Numbered from the stretch's first letter, positions 34,068-45,805 are shown. The stretch: 64,000 nucleotides of DNA from Anomaloglossus baeobatrachus (GCF_048569485.1 NC_134353.1:530875008-530939007); one strand, 5' to 3'. Notes: generated from the sequence alone by a model not told the origin. Translations and numbers: made by a program.

Positions 34068-34078
34068 AAGATCAGGCC
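34068..34078 (+). promoter_or_regulatory. Gypsy 2 self-primer binding site
   Basis: AAGATCAGGCC is the exact complement of GGCCTGATCTT (33645-33655) and lies two bases after the LTR. Compared with Gypsy 1 the pair has changed on both sides while keeping the match. Confidence 0.8.
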
Positions 34079-35023
34079 ATGGATCCCGCTGAAGCACTAG
34101 CAGCCGTACAGGAGGAACTCCAACGCCAGCGTGAGACTCAGACCCGCATGCTGCAATTCATGTCTTCTGTGGACGCCCGCCTGAACACGCTACAAGCGTC
34201 AGTTACGTCTTCAGCATCCCGGGCTTCCACTAGTCAATCCACGGCTCCAGCTCCCGTGGCGACTTCTTCGGATGCTTCCAGACTTCGTTTGGCCTCACCA
34301 CCCCGGTACGCCGGAGACCCCAAGACCTGCAGGGGATTCATAAACCAATGCTCCCTCCATTTCACGCAGCTGCCGCATTTGTTTGCCTCCGACCAAGCCA
34401 AGGTCGCCTTCATCATGTCCCATCTAGAGGGTGAGGCACTGGCGTCGATGAACCCCTTGTGGGAGAAGGGGGATCCTGTGACCACGAACATCCAGGAGTT
34501 CCTGCAGGCATTCCGTGGCACCTTTGACGAGCCCGGACGCGCCTCCGCGTCTGCTTCATCTCTTCTCCGGTTACGTCAGGGGACTCTGACGGTGGGTCAA
34601 TACGCAATCCGGTTTCGCACCTTGGCTTCGGAACTCGGGTGGAACAACGAGGCCCTAACCGCCGCCTTCTGGGAAGGACTCTCGGGGCGAATTAAAGATG
34701 AGCTGGCGGGTCGTGACGTACCGTCCACCCTGGATGCCCTGATTACCCTAGCGACTCGAGTGGACATTCGCTTTCAGGAGCGATCCAAAGAGGTGTCCCG
34801 TGAGAGACATCCGGTACGGCATTCCTCTCCTCCGCAGAAGCCCGCCGTACTTCAGTCAACGGCATCTGGGGCCCCCGTCCACGAGCCCATGCAGATCGAC
34901 CGAGTGCGGCAGTCTGAACAACGTCGAGCCGAGCGGCTCGCCAAGGGCCTCTGCTTTTACTGCGGAGAGGGCACACACCTGCTACGCTCCTGTCCAGAGA
35001 GGCCGGGAAACTCCAAAGCCTAG
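34079..35023 (+). CDS. Gypsy 2 gag, looks whole
   Basis: This is a 314-residue frame starting [15 protein letters not shown] directly after the primer site. Order: N-terminal helical region, Ser/Ala-rich linker, capsid-like region ([43 protein letters not shown]), basic linker and one CCHC knuckle, [18 protein letters not shown], near the C-terminus. Gag packages the element RNA. The pol frame begins just downstream, as usual for sushi-type elements. It is a relative of the RTL/PEG10 domesticated genes but plainly part of this element. Confidence 0.85.
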   Translation: MDPAEALAAVQEELQRQRETQTRMLQFMSSVDARLNTLQASVTSSASRASTSQSTAPAPVATSSDASRLRLASPPRYAGDPKTCRGFINQCSLHFTQLPHLFASDQAKVAFIMSHLEGEALASMNPLWEKGDPVTTNIQEFLQAFRGTFDEPGRASASASSLLRLRQGTLTVGQYAIRFRTLASELGWNNEALTAAFWEGLSGRIKDELAGRDVPSTLDALITLATRVDIRFQERSKEVSRERHPVRHSSPPQKPAVLQSTASGAPVHEPMQIDRVRQSEQRRAERLAKGLCFYCGEGTHLLRSCPERPGNSKA

Positions 35024-35025
35024 GG

Positions 35026-36450
35026 TTGGTAGGAGAGGCCACCCTAGGTGCTGGGACTCTCTCAGACCCGGTTACGTGGACTGTGCAAGTGACAACGGGA
35101 GAGACGCGGTTCACGGCTGAGGCGTACCTCGATTCTGGGGCCGCAGGCAATTTCATCCAGCAGGCCACGGTGGACAAGTACCAGGTGCCTGTTACTCCAC
35201 TCGACAAGCCCCTAGTGATTGCCTCTGTGGATGGGAGACCCCTCTCTGACACCATCTCCTGGATCACCAGGCCGGTCGAACTGCGTATCGGTGCCCTGCA
35301 CACCGAGAACATCGCTCTCTACGTCCTCCCACACATGTCCCATCAAATTCTGCTGGGACTTCCCTGGTTACGGACACACGAACCATCAGTCAGCTGGGGC
35401 ACTGGTGAAATCACCCGATGGGGCTCTTCGTGCCATGATAAATGTCTGAAGACCATACAACCCATCCGACAACCTCCGGTTCCAGAGAACCTACCGGGAC
35501 TGCCCTCGGCCTATTGGTCCTTCGCGGACGTCTTTGATAAAAAGGAATCTGAGGTACTTCTGCCACATCGTCCTTACGATTGTGCCATCGACCTGCTCCC
35601 GGGAACAACACCACCTCGAGGACGGATATATCCATTGTCTCCAGCCGAAACAAGGGTCATGTCTACTTACATCACAGAGAGCCTGGCAAGGGGATTCATT
35701 CGGAGATCCTCCTCTCCTGCTGGAGCAGGCTTCTTCTTCGTGAAGAAGAAAGAAGGCGACTTACGCCCATGTATAGACTACCGGGGATTGAACCAAATCA
35801 CCGTGAAAAACAAGTACCCTCTGCCGCTCATCCCCGAATTGTTTGACCGGCTTAGAGGAGCTCGTGTGTTCACCAAGTTGGATCTTCGGGGTGCCTACAA
35901 CCTAGTCCGCATCCGCTCTGGAGGGAGCAGTGTACCCCGTGATCATTTACACGGACCACAAGAACCTGGAATACCTGCGGTCCGCTCAGCGATTGAACCC
36001 ACGGCAAGCCAGGTGGTCCTTGTTCTTTGCCCGGTTCGATTTCCAACTCCATTTCCGACCCGCGGACAAGAATGTACGCGCTGACGCCTTGTCCAGGTCT
36101 TTCATGCCCATGGAGCAAGAGGAGGAGACATCCCAACCCATCATCTGTCCTAGTAAAATCGTTCAGGTGGCCCCTGTCACCCTGGCCCAGATACCGCCCG
36201 GGAAGACCTATGTCTCTGAGACTGACAGGCAAAAAGTGTTACACTAGGGCCATGCCTCGAAAACAGCCGGTCATGCTGGTCAGGAGAGAACATGGAGTGC
36301 GATTGTACGTCATTACTGGTGGCCATCCCTTCGCACGGACGTCGCTGCTTTTGTCTCTGCCTGCTCCTCTTGTGCCAGGAACAAGACGCCCAAACACCTG
36401 CCATATGGCCGTCTGCTGCCTCTGCCTATACCCTCAATTCCGTGGCAACA
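35026..36450 (+). pseudogene. Gypsy 2 pol: protease, RT, RNase H
   Basis: The protease region has [13 protein letters not shown] motifs include [25 protein letters not shown] and [10 protein letters not shown]; RNase H and linker motifs include [11 protein letters not shown] and ADALSR. This part is broken. Confidence 0.8.
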
Positions 36451-36457
36451 CATTGCG

Positions 36458-37490
36458 ATGGACTTTATTACGGACTTGCCCCTGTCCTCCGGACACACAG
36501 TCATATGGGTCGTAATGGATCGGTTCTCTAAAATGGCTCATTTCGTCCCTATGGCTGGACTGCCCTCTGCTCAGGAACTCGCGGACGCCTATATACATCA
36601 CATCTTCCGCTTGCATGGCTTTCCATCACACATCGTGTCCGACAGAGGAACTCAGTTCACCTCCCGCTTCTGGAGAGCTCTCTGCAAACATCTGGGAGTG
36701 ACTCTGGACTTTTCTTCTGCCTACCATCCTCAGTCTAATGGCCAAGTGGAAAGGGTCAATCAAATCTTGACCTCCTTCTTACGTCACTACGTCAACGCTC
36801 ATCACGACGACTGGTCCACGCTTCTTCCATGGGCTGAATTCTCCCATAACCACCACGTCAGTGAGTCCTCCTCCTGCTCTCCCTTCCATGTCGTTTACGG
36901 ACTTCAGCCCTCCGTCCCATTGCCTGTATCCCCTTCTTCGGATGTCCCTGCTGCTGATGCTGTAGCCCGTGACTTTGCAACCATTTGGGACTCTGTCAAG
37001 GTGTCCCTTGGGCGCGCTTCCCTGCGGATGAAGAGACACGCAGACAAGAGACGTCTGGACCCTCCGTGTTTCTCTCCTGGAGATCTAGTCTGGCTTGCTT
37101 CCAAGTACGTCCGATTGAAGATACCATCCTACAAGCTGGGTCCTCGCTACATCGGGCCGTTTAAAGTCCTCAACAAGATCAATGAGGTCTCCTACAAGCT
37201 GCAGCTCCCGGCCACGATGAGGATACCCAACTCCTTCCACGTCTCCCTGCTCAAGCCGGTTGTCCTTGGTCCCTTCTCTGCTGCTGCCAGTTCGGCTCCT
37301 CCTCCAATTGCCGATGATGACATCTATGCGGTAAGAGATATCGTGGCCATGAAGACCGTACGGGGTCGACACTTCTTCCTGGTGGACTGGGCAGGGTATG
37401 GTCCTGAGGATAAGTCCTGGGAGCCCCGGGAGAATGTGGGCACTCCGCTGATCCGTGCCTTCCTGTCCCGGTTGCGGGGAGGGGGGCGTG
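36458..37490 (+). pseudogene. Gypsy 2 pol: integrase core and chromodomain
   Basis: An open stretch runs DFITDLPLSSGHTVIW, DRGTQFTSRFW, YHPQSNGQVERVNQ (DDE integrase residues), the GPFKV C-terminal module, then the chromodomain DIYAVRDIVAMK...WAGYGPEDKSWEP. Confidence 0.85.
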
Positions 37491-37503
37491 GGGGGGGGGG
37501 TAC
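37478..37503 (+). promoter_or_regulatory. Gypsy 2 polypurine tract
   Basis: A G-rich run ends with TAC just before the 3' LTR (TGTCACAC at 37504). It primes plus-strand DNA in LTR elements. Confidence 0.7.
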
Positions 37504-38515
37504 TGTCACACTCCCCGGGTCCCCTGCGCTGCTCCCCGGCTCACCTGTCACGCTCCCCGGCTCCACTGCCTCGCTCCCCGGTTCCTCGGTCCGGTCACCG
37601 CCGCTCCCCGCTCTCCAGCATCCATTGCCGGCGCGTCCCAGGCGTCCTGGTCCCCGCTCCCGGCGCCCGTCGGCTTCTCAGCCCCAGCCCGGCTCTGCTG
37701 CTTCCTCCTCTCAGCTTCCTGCTCTGGCTTCTGGCACTCGGGCCGCGCGCATGCGCATTAGGGCGCGCGCGCGGTCATTGACCCTTTCTTAAAGGGCCAG
37801 CGTCCATTAACAGGAAATGAAGCACACAGGTACAGGGTATAAAGGGGTTTAACCCCTTCACCCCCGGCCACTAAAACACCCTAATGACCGGGCCATTTTT
37901 TGCAATTCTGACCAGTGTCACTTTGGCAGGTTATAACTCTGGAACGCTTCAACGGATCCTGGCGATTCTGAGATTGTTTTTTCGTGACATATTGTACTTC
38001 ATGTCAGTGGTAAATTTAGGCCGATATTTTTTGCGTTTATTTGTGAAAATTTAGGAAATTTGGCGAAAATTTTGAAAATTTCGCAATTTTCAAACTTTGA
38101 AAATTTATGCCCATAAATCTGAGAGATATGTCACACAAAATAGTTACTATATAACATTTCCCACTTGTGTACTTTACATCAGCGCAATTTTCGAAACAAA
38201 TTTTTTTTCCGTTAGGAAGTTAGAAGGGGTCAAAGGTCATCAGCAAATTCTCATTTTTCCAACAAAATTTACAAAATAATTTATTTTAGGGACCACATTA
38301 CATTTGAGGTGACTTTGAGAGGCCTAGGTGACAGAAAATACCCAAAAGTGACCCCATTCTAAAAACTACACCCCTCACACTGCTCAAAACCACATCCAAT
38401 AAGTTTATTAACCCTTTAGGTGCTTCACAGGAACCAAAGCAATGTGGAAGGAAAAAATGAAAATTTTACTTTTTAACACAAAAATGTTACTTTAGCCATA
38501 AAATTTTCATTTTTA

Positions 38516-40560
38516 CAAGGGAGAAAAGAGAAAGTGCACAATACAATTTATTGTGCATGTTCTCCTGAGTACGCTGATACCCCATATGTGGTAAAAATCA
38601 ATTGTTTGGGCGCACGGCAGAGCTCGGAAGGGAAGGAGCGCCATTTGAATTTTTGAACGCAAAATTAGCTGCACTCATTAGCGGACGCCATGTCGGGTTT
38701 GAAGACCCCCTGAGGTGCCTAACCAATGGAGCTCCCCCACAAGTGACCCCATTTTGGAAACTAGAGCCCTCAAATAATTTTTCTAGATGTTTGGTGAGCA
38801 CTTTGAACCCCTGGGGGCTTCACAGAAGTTTATAGCGTTGAGCCGTGAAAAGAAAAAAAATTTTTTTTACAACAAAACGGTTGCTTCAACTAGGTAGCTT
38901 TTTTTTCACAAGGGTAACAGGAAAAAATGCACCATAAAATGTATTGTGCATTTTCTCCTGAGTCCGCAGATACCTCATATGTGGTGGAAATCAAATGTTT
39001 GGACACACAGCAGTGCTCGGAAGGCAAGGAGCGCCATTTGAATTTTTGAGTGCAAAATTAGCTGCACCTGTTAGCGGACGCCATGTCGGGTTTGAAGACC
39101 CCCTGAGGTGCCTAAACAATGGAGCTCCCCCACAAGTGACCCCATTTTGGAAACTAGAGCCCTCAAATAATTTTTCTAGATGTTTGATGAGCACTTTGAA
39201 CACCTGGGGGCTTCACAGAAGTTTATAGCGTTGAGCCGTGAAAAGAAAAAAAATTTTTTTTACAACAAAACGGTTGCTTCAACTAGGTAGCTTTTTTTTC
39301 ACAAGGGTAACAGGAAAAAATGCACCATAAAATGTATTGTGCATTTTCTCCTGAGTACGCAGATACCTCATATGTGGTGGAAATCAAATGTTTGGACACA
39401 CAGCAGTGCTCGGAAGGCAAGGAGCGCCATTTGAATTTTTGAGTGCAAAATTAGCTGCACCTGTTAGCGGACGCCATGTCGGGTTTGAAGACCCCCTGAG
39501 GTGCCTAAACAATGGAGCTCCCCACAAGTGACCCCATTTTGGAAACTAGAGCCCTCAAATAATTTTTCTAGATGTTTGATGTGCACTTTGAACACCTCGG
39601 GGCTTCACAGAAGTTTATAGCGTTGAGCCGTGAAAAGAAAAAATTTTTTTTTTACCACAAAACGGTTGCTTCAACTAGGTAGCTTTTTTTTTCACAAGGC
39701 TATCAGGAAAAAATGCACCATAAAATGTATTGTGCATTTTCTCCTGAGTACGCAGATACCTCATATGTGGTGGAAAGTAATTGTTTGGGCGCATGGCGGG
39801 GCTCAGAAGAGAAGGAGCGCCATTTGACAGCAAAATTGGTTGGAATCATTAGCGGACGCCATGTCACGTTTGGAGACCCCCTATGGTGCCTAAACAGTGG
39901 AGCTCCCCCACAAGTGACACCATTTTGGAAACTAGAGCCCTCAAATAATTTTTCTAGATGTTTGATGTGCACTTTGAACACCTGGGGGCTTCACAGAAGT
40001 TTATAGCGTTGAGCCGTGAAAAGAAAAAATTTTTTTTTTACCACAAAACGGTTGCTTCAACTAGGTAGCTTTTTTTTTCACAAGGCTATCAGGAAAAAAT
40101 GCACCATAAAATGTATTGTGCATTTTCTCCTGAGTACGCAGATACCTCATATGTGGTGGAAAGTAATTGTTTGGGCGCATGGCGGGGCTCAGAAGAGAAG
40201 GAGCGCCATTTGACAGCAAAATTGGTTGGAATCATTAGCGGACGCCATGTCACGTTTGGAGACCCCCTATGGTGCCTAAACAGTGGAGCTCCCCCACAAG
40301 TGACACCATTTTGGAAACTAGAGCCCTCAAATAATTTTTCTAGATGTTTGATGTGCACTTTGAACACCTGGGGGCTTCACAGAAGTTTATAGCGTTGAGC
40401 CGTGAAAAGAAAAATTTTTTTTTTTACCACAAAACGGTTGCTTCAACTAGGTAGCTTTTTTTTTCACAAGGGTAACAGGAAAAAATGCACCATAAAATGT
40501 ATTGTGCATTTTCTCCTGAGTACGCAGATACCTCATATGTGGTGGAAATAAATTGTTTGA
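38516..40560 (+). repeat. Tandem array of about 386-393-bp units in TTAA element A
   Basis: Units start near 38516, 38907, 39301, 39694, 40080 and 40466, each with TGTGCATTTTCTCCTGAGT soon after the start. Two consecutive 386-bp units (39620-40005, 40006-40391) look identical. Short open frames here are by-products of the repeat. Confidence 0.85.
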
Positions 40561-40599
40561 GCGCATGACGGGGCTCAGAAGAGAAGGAACGCCATTTGA

Positions 40600-41345
40600 C
40601 TTTTCAAACGCACAGACGCAGTGCACTGATCAGCCGCTGCAGGACGCACGGTCGGATGCGATAAAAAAAAGTGTCGGGGATACGTAAAAAAAAAAAGTCA
40701 CGCCAAAAATTGACCATGGATGCAGATACGTTATGTGCATCCCTGATCAGCGCTCGGCGGGACGCACGCACGGATGCGATACAAAAAGCGTCGTGAATAC
40801 GGAAAAAAGTCACGCCAAAAATTGACCATGGATGCCGATCCGTTATGTGCATCCCTGATCAGCGCTTGGCGGGACGCACGGACGGATGCGATACAAAAAG
40901 CGTCGGGGATACGGAAAAAAAAGTCACGCCAAAAATTGATCATGGATGCCGATCCGTTATCTGCATCCCTGATCAGCGCTTGGCGGGACGCACAGACGGA
41001 TGCGATACAAAAAGCGTCGGAGATACGGAAAAAAAAGTCACGCCAAAAATTGACCATGGATGCCGATCCGTTATGTGCATCCCTGATCAGCGCTTGGCGG
41101 GACGCACGGACGGATGCGATACAAAAAGCGTCGGGGATACGGAAAAAAAAGTCACGCCAAAAATTGAGCAGGGATGCCGATCCGTTATCTGCATCCCTGA
41201 TCAGCGCTTGGCGGGACGCACGGACGGATGCGATACAAAAAGCGTCGGGGATACGGAAAAAAAAAGTCACGCCAAAAATTGAGCAGGGATGCCGATCCGT
41301 TATCTGCATCCCTGATCAGCGCTTGGCGGGACGCACGGACGGATG
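40600..41345 (+). repeat. Tandem array of about 113-bp units
   Basis: GTCACGCCAAAAATTGA recurs about every 112-115 bp from 40697 to about 41280, with CATCCCTGATCAGCGC in each unit. The long frames on both strands arise because the repeat lacks stops; I do not take them as genes. Confidence 0.85.
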
Positions 41346-42238
41346 AGGTGTAAAAATGGACAGGGGATACGGAAAAAAAAAAAAAGTTATACTCACAGTA
41401 CCCAGAGGACTAGCAGGAGGATCACTGACCAGAAGAGCTGCAGAGGAACAGATGGCAGAGAGATGGACAGCTTTACAGGAGCAGCAGGCAGATCAGCAGA
41501 ATGCCCAGGAAGGACCCAGCGAGAAGCAGAGGGGGAGGGGGTAGAGCAGAGGGGGAGACCGGAGAGGGAGCTGCAGAAGCAGAACAGAGATAATGGGGGA
41601 GGCAGTCAGATCGCGGGGGGAGCAGATCGGGATGCCGGGGGGGGGGGGGGTTGGGGGGAGCAGATCGCGGGGGGGGGCACGGCAGGGGCTATCACGGCAG
41701 CGCGCAGGGGCACCACGGGAGCGCGCACGGGCTGGCTGCAAAGTGAGCACAGTACTCACATGCAGCAGCGGTGACAGCTACGGCGGCGGCGGCAGCAGCG
41801 GCGGTGGCGTGGTACCACAAGTGTTGGGGGAGGGCTCGCAGGCCAGCACAGGCCTGGGGAGGGCGGCCACCGGCAGATCAGACCGCCCCACTGCACACTG
41901 ATTGGAGCGATTGCGCGTCATAGCACGATCGCTCCAATCAGTGCTGCAGGGGCTGGGGGCGGCATGTTTGAGGTCCATCTATGATATGCTGCAGCAGCTG
42001 CGGCATCTCATAGCTGGATCTCACAGGATCGCACTAATTCGGGCATTATTTTTGCCGAAATTAGTACGATCGATGTGGTTGGCGGTTCAGATTTGAACAG
42101 CCAATCACATCGATCGTCGATAGGGGGTGGCGATGCCGCCCCCCCTGGGGTCAAGCAAAGGTCCCCTGCTGTAAGAAACAGCAGGGGACATCATTTGAAA
42201 GCCGTTGCTATGGCCACGGCAATCAAATGAAGTTTAGG

Positions 42239-42295
42239 CAGTAAAATTACGTCCCTGGTCGTTAAGTCACGTTAAAATAGGACGTAATTTTACTG
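42239..42295. repeat. Subterminal hairpin of TTAA element A
   Basis: CAGTAAAATTACGTCC (42239-42254) pairs perfectly with 42280-42295, 18 bp from the element end. It may be a transposase-binding or structural signal. Confidence 0.6.
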
Positions 42296-43543
42296 CCCGC
42301 GGTCGTGAAGGGGTTAATGTCCAAGTGGGCGGGGCCTGATCTTCGTGTTTCTCAAGCTAGGAGTCAGGTCTCCTTGTGTTCCTGTGAGATATTCACCTCT
42401 CTCTCTTCTAGAGCCGAGCCTGCCTCGCCATCCGGTCCTGCCGAATCCCGAACCCCGAACGCTGCCTATCTGCCATCCTGACAGTCCGTACCATCTCGGA
42501 TCCCTGCGGTGACCCGTCATCTCGCTCCAAAGGTTCCGGACCCCGCCTGACATTTTCTCGGCTTCCGAACCTGAGCTCCGTCACCCGGACTACCATCAGT
42601 GACTCCGTGGTCCCAGGGACTTCTCCGTTATACTCTTGTGCACGGACTGTTCTGCTGCCTATAGTGCTCCAGCTACCGGACCCCTTACCATCATCAAGGA
42701 GTTCGGACCAGTGGATCCACCTCCTGGGTCTGTCCGTCCACCTGGCCCTAACAGCATGGGGAATCTAATTAGTAACATACCTGGTTGCCGTCTTCCCAGA
42801 CTGTGGCTAGATGCGCTGTGTCACCCGGTTTGCAGGCTATTTAGCACTGCAAACCGGAAGTAACGTAGGACGCCCGCGCATGCGCAGTAGCGATCTGCGC
42901 TTCCACTAGGATATGTATGGTATCGTGCAGTGTGTAATAGAGGCGCCTGCGCATGCGCAGTGGGTGATTTTCCGTACTTAGATGAAAAACAGTACTGGGA
43001 AGACGTACATTGTGATAGAAGGTGGTTGCCTGTATTGTTGTAGTATAGCAAATGGCAGAGTAGTCAGATAGAGTCCGGAGAGGACTAGGAGACGTACAAA
43101 AGGAGGGGTTCTAGGAGATGTATAGAATTTAGAAACGTTTTTTCAGGAGAATGTAATAATACTATAATGCCTATATAGACATATAGTTATATATGAGTGA
43201 TGGTGGAATGGTCTGATAGAGTCGGGGGGGAGGGGCGGACATGTATAATAGGTTCTAGGAGATCTATAAAACAATTAGAAGACATTTCTAAAGGAGAATG
43301 TAAGAATGATGTACAATTAACGTATAGTTGTATACATGAACTTCAATCATAGGTGATAGAACACATGTCCTCATAGTTAATATATTGCAACATATAATCC
43401 ATCTTATATGATTCCAATATTCATAGGGAGAATAAACCTAGAAAAAAATTTTGTTGAATGAAACACAGTAAGGGTCCCAATACTCTAAATAGGAACAAGA
43501 CTATATTGATTAGACTATATAGAGGGTGTCGACTTATACATTA

Positions 43544-44003
43544 CTGTCACGCTCCCCGGGTCCCCTGTCACGCTCTCCGGCTCCCCTGCCTCGCTCCCCG
43601 GCTCCCCTGCCATGCTCCCCGGCTTCCCTGCCTCGCTCCCCGGCTCCTCTGTCAGGCGTCCCCCGCTCCACAGCCTCCAGGCCTTATCACCTGCGGTCCC
43701 CAGGCGGCCCGGTCCCCGCTCCCGGCGCCCGTCGGCAGCTTTGCTCCAGCCCGGCTCTCCTGCCTCCTGTTCACCGCTCCCTGCCCTGGCTTCTGGCACC
43801 CGGGCCTCGCGCATGCGCATTAGGGCGCGCGGTCATTGACCCTTTCTTAAAGGGCCAGTGTCCTCCAACAGGATATTGAAGGATCAGGTACTGGGTATAT
43901 AGGGGGATCCTTTCCAAGTGGGCGGGGCCTGTTCTTCGTGTTTTGCTAAGCTAGGAGTCAGGTCTCCTTGTGTCTTGCGGTATACTTACCTATCTCTCTC
44001 CTA
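43544..44003 (+). repeat. Orphan Gypsy LTR fragment
   Basis: The first about 460 bp of an LTR related to Gypsy 1 and 2: TGTCACGC start, expanded GC-rich tandem tip, NRF1-type palindrome (43808-43819), TATATA box near 43896 and GGCCTGTTCTT at 43926-43936. The rest is missing, so it is a truncated fossil. Confidence 0.75.
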
Positions 44004-45211
44004 GAGCCGCTAGAGGATTTTTCGGGTGTGTGTGTTTTTTAACTGTAATTTACAGATTAATCATGGAAGGAATCTCGGGGAGACGCCTGACATGATTAAT
44101 CTAGGATTTAGTGGCAGCTATGGGCTGCCAATAACTCCTTATTACCCCGATTTGCCAACGCACTAGGGTAAATCGGGAAGAGTCGGGTACAGTCCCTGAA
44201 CTGTTGCATATAATGTATGCGGCAATTCTGGGCGGCTGCTGACTGATATTGTTAGGCTGGGGGGCTCCCCATAACATGGGGCTCCCCATCCTGAGAATAC
44301 CAGCCTTCAGCTGTATGGCTTTATCTGGCTGGTATTAAAATTGGGGGGGACCGCACGCTTTTTTTTTAATTATTTATTTCACTTCATAGTATAGACCCGC
44401 CCACCGGCTGCTGTGATTGGGTGCAGTGAGACACCTGTCACTCAGCGTGGGGGCGTGTCTCACTGCAACCAATCATAGGCGCCGAAAAGCAGGAAAGCAG
44501 GGAATATGAGATTGTTTAATGAGCAGCCGGCTTTTTCAAAAGAGGAAAAGCCGCCGGAGTTTAGTGAACAGCAGTGCAGCGCCGCGGCAGTGATCGGGGA
44601 ACGGTAAGTAAGAGAGAGGGGGGAGAATGACCGACAGACTGTGAGAGGGGGACAGACAAGACAGAGCGACAGACAGAGCGAGACCGACCGACGGGAGATA
44701 GAATGAAAAAAAAAATGACCGACATCGCTAGTAAAAAGCACAAAACGTGCGTTTTGTACATCGGAGTGCCACACAATGTTTTACGTAAAATCTTTCATGT
44801 ATTAATCTCAAAAAGTAACATACACCAGCTCTATCTCACTATTGGGTATGTGCCCTTAACATTTCCGCCATGAAAATTCATTTTGGTGTCATTTTGGAAG
44901 GTTTTCTGGTGAGTCCGTAAAAATGGCGTAAAACTCGGACAAAATTGTTCACAGCTGTGACTTTTGAGTGATAAATGCTTCAAGGGGTCTTCCCCATGCT
45001 GTTGCCATGTCATCATTTGAGCACTCTTCTGAGACTTTTGTGACATTTTTAGGGTTTCTACATGCTGCCGGGGGTCATTTCAGAAAAATACTCGGGTCTC
45101 CCATAGGATAACATTGGGCTCGGTGCTCGGGCCGAGTACACGAGTATCTTGGGATGCTCGGCCCGAGCCTCGAGCACCCGAGCTTTTTAGTACTCGCTCA
45201 TCACTAGTCTT
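44004..45211. repeat. Interspersed repeat, possibly hAT-like
   Basis: There is no gene. The sequence resembles non-autonomous DNA-transposon DNA: GGCTGGGGGGCTCCCC-type palindromes near 44250-44290 and an end ACTCGCTCATCACTAG that looks like a hAT terminus. No convincing 8-bp duplication was found. Confidence 0.35.
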
Positions 45212-45805
45212 TAGATGCACAGTGAGCGGAGTTTCCATATCATTCACTTTGCATGGACAGCTAAATGCAATAGATTTTGTGAACACAGTATTTATGCTAT
45301 GTGACTCACAGATCCACGCCAACCGGTCCGAACATGGACTGCAAATGCACGGAATGGCCATGGGTCTGCCGACCCGAGTGTGACAGCTTCATCAAAATGT
45401 ACAGATAAAAAGCAGCTCATAAAAAATGTAGCATTTACACAGCTTCAGCATTTCTTTTTTTAACAACACCGCCATCGGCGATCCCTTGACGCAAACACAG
45501 GCTGTCGATAAGTTATAATGACAGCCGGGGGTCATCTGATGACCACTGTCATGAGTTAGTTTGTGTAGACAAATATCATACAAGGGAGGTAAAGCATAAG
45601 AATAACGTTCTACCTGCCTTGTCCGATTTTTGTGTGACATCATGTTTATTATATTTTTTATATTTTTTCAATAAAAGAAGTTTTAAGGAATTTACTGGTT
45701 TTGAAGCTGCATCGTTTTTCTTCCTCTATATGTACAACTCAATGCCCAGCAGCGGTGAATTCTCGTACTTCCTCCTGGTTCCAGAAGATATGGACAACAT
45801 ACTAA
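45212..45805. other. No recognisable gene
   Basis: Only short uninformative frames are present; I see no element ends. Confidence 0.35.

Larger units (their letters stand above)
37853..42313. mobile_element. piggyBac-like TTAA element A, 4.46 kb, non-autonomous
   Basis: TTAA is duplicated at 37849-37852 and 42314-42317. Both ends start CCCCTTCAC. There is no transposase. Inside: an A/T-rich head, a tandem array of about 390-bp units, a tandem array of about 113-bp units, GC-rich DNA with G-runs, and a terminal hairpin. TTAA plus CCC-type ends suggests piggyBac; Kolobok also uses TTAA, so the class is likely but not certain. Confidence 0.75.
33281..42753 (+). mobile_element. Gypsy 2: Ty3/Gypsy chromovirus (sushi-like), young
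   Basis: There is a perfect GCATG target duplication (33276-33280, 42754-42758). The 785-bp 5' LTR (33281-34065) matches a 3' LTR of 785 bp once the TTAA insert is removed (37504-37852 plus 42318-42753). The interior encodes gag, protease, RT, RNase H, integrase and chromodomain, close to Gypsy 1. LTRs differ at about five positions by eye, so it is very young. It is broken, with a few breaks. Confidence 0.9.
37504..42753 (+). repeat. Gypsy 2 3' LTR, split by a TTAA element
   Basis: LTR sequence occupies 37504-37852 and 42318-42753, in total 785 bp as in the 5' LTR. The insertion lies about 10 bp after its TATAAA box, between the promoter and predicted RNA start. Confidence 0.9.
31898..43543 (-). 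mobile_element. Penelope-like element 3 (PLE 3), non-coding remnant holding Gypsy 2
   Basis: The stretch has PLE end features: an A/T-rich start, a hammerhead-like motif (32038-32065) in the context CATTTCGGCCC, and a CpG-rich block with two NRF1-type palindromes (42875-42886, 42948-42959) like that of PLE 1. No RT or endonuclease is readable, so this is a 3' fragment. Gypsy 2 occupies 33281-42753. The right limit is where an LTR fragment starts. Confidence 0.5.

Noticed and set aside
34079-35023. Gag frame as a domesticated host gene (RTL/PEG10-like)
   Set aside because: It sits inside a young element with near-identical LTRs and a clean TSD, so it is part of the element.
38500-40560. CRISPR-like regular repeats
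   Set aside because: Units of about 390 bp are tandem satellite repeats with no spacers, in a eukaryotic transposon context.
40731-41346. Repeated-motif proteins (about 190 residues) on both strands
   Set aside because: They are translations of a ~113-bp tandem DNA repeat inside a TTAA element; opposite-strand frames are equally open.
41630-41690. G-quadruplex regulatory element
   Set aside because: Long G-runs could fold, but they lie in low-complexity transposon DNA with no promoter context; nothing supports a function.
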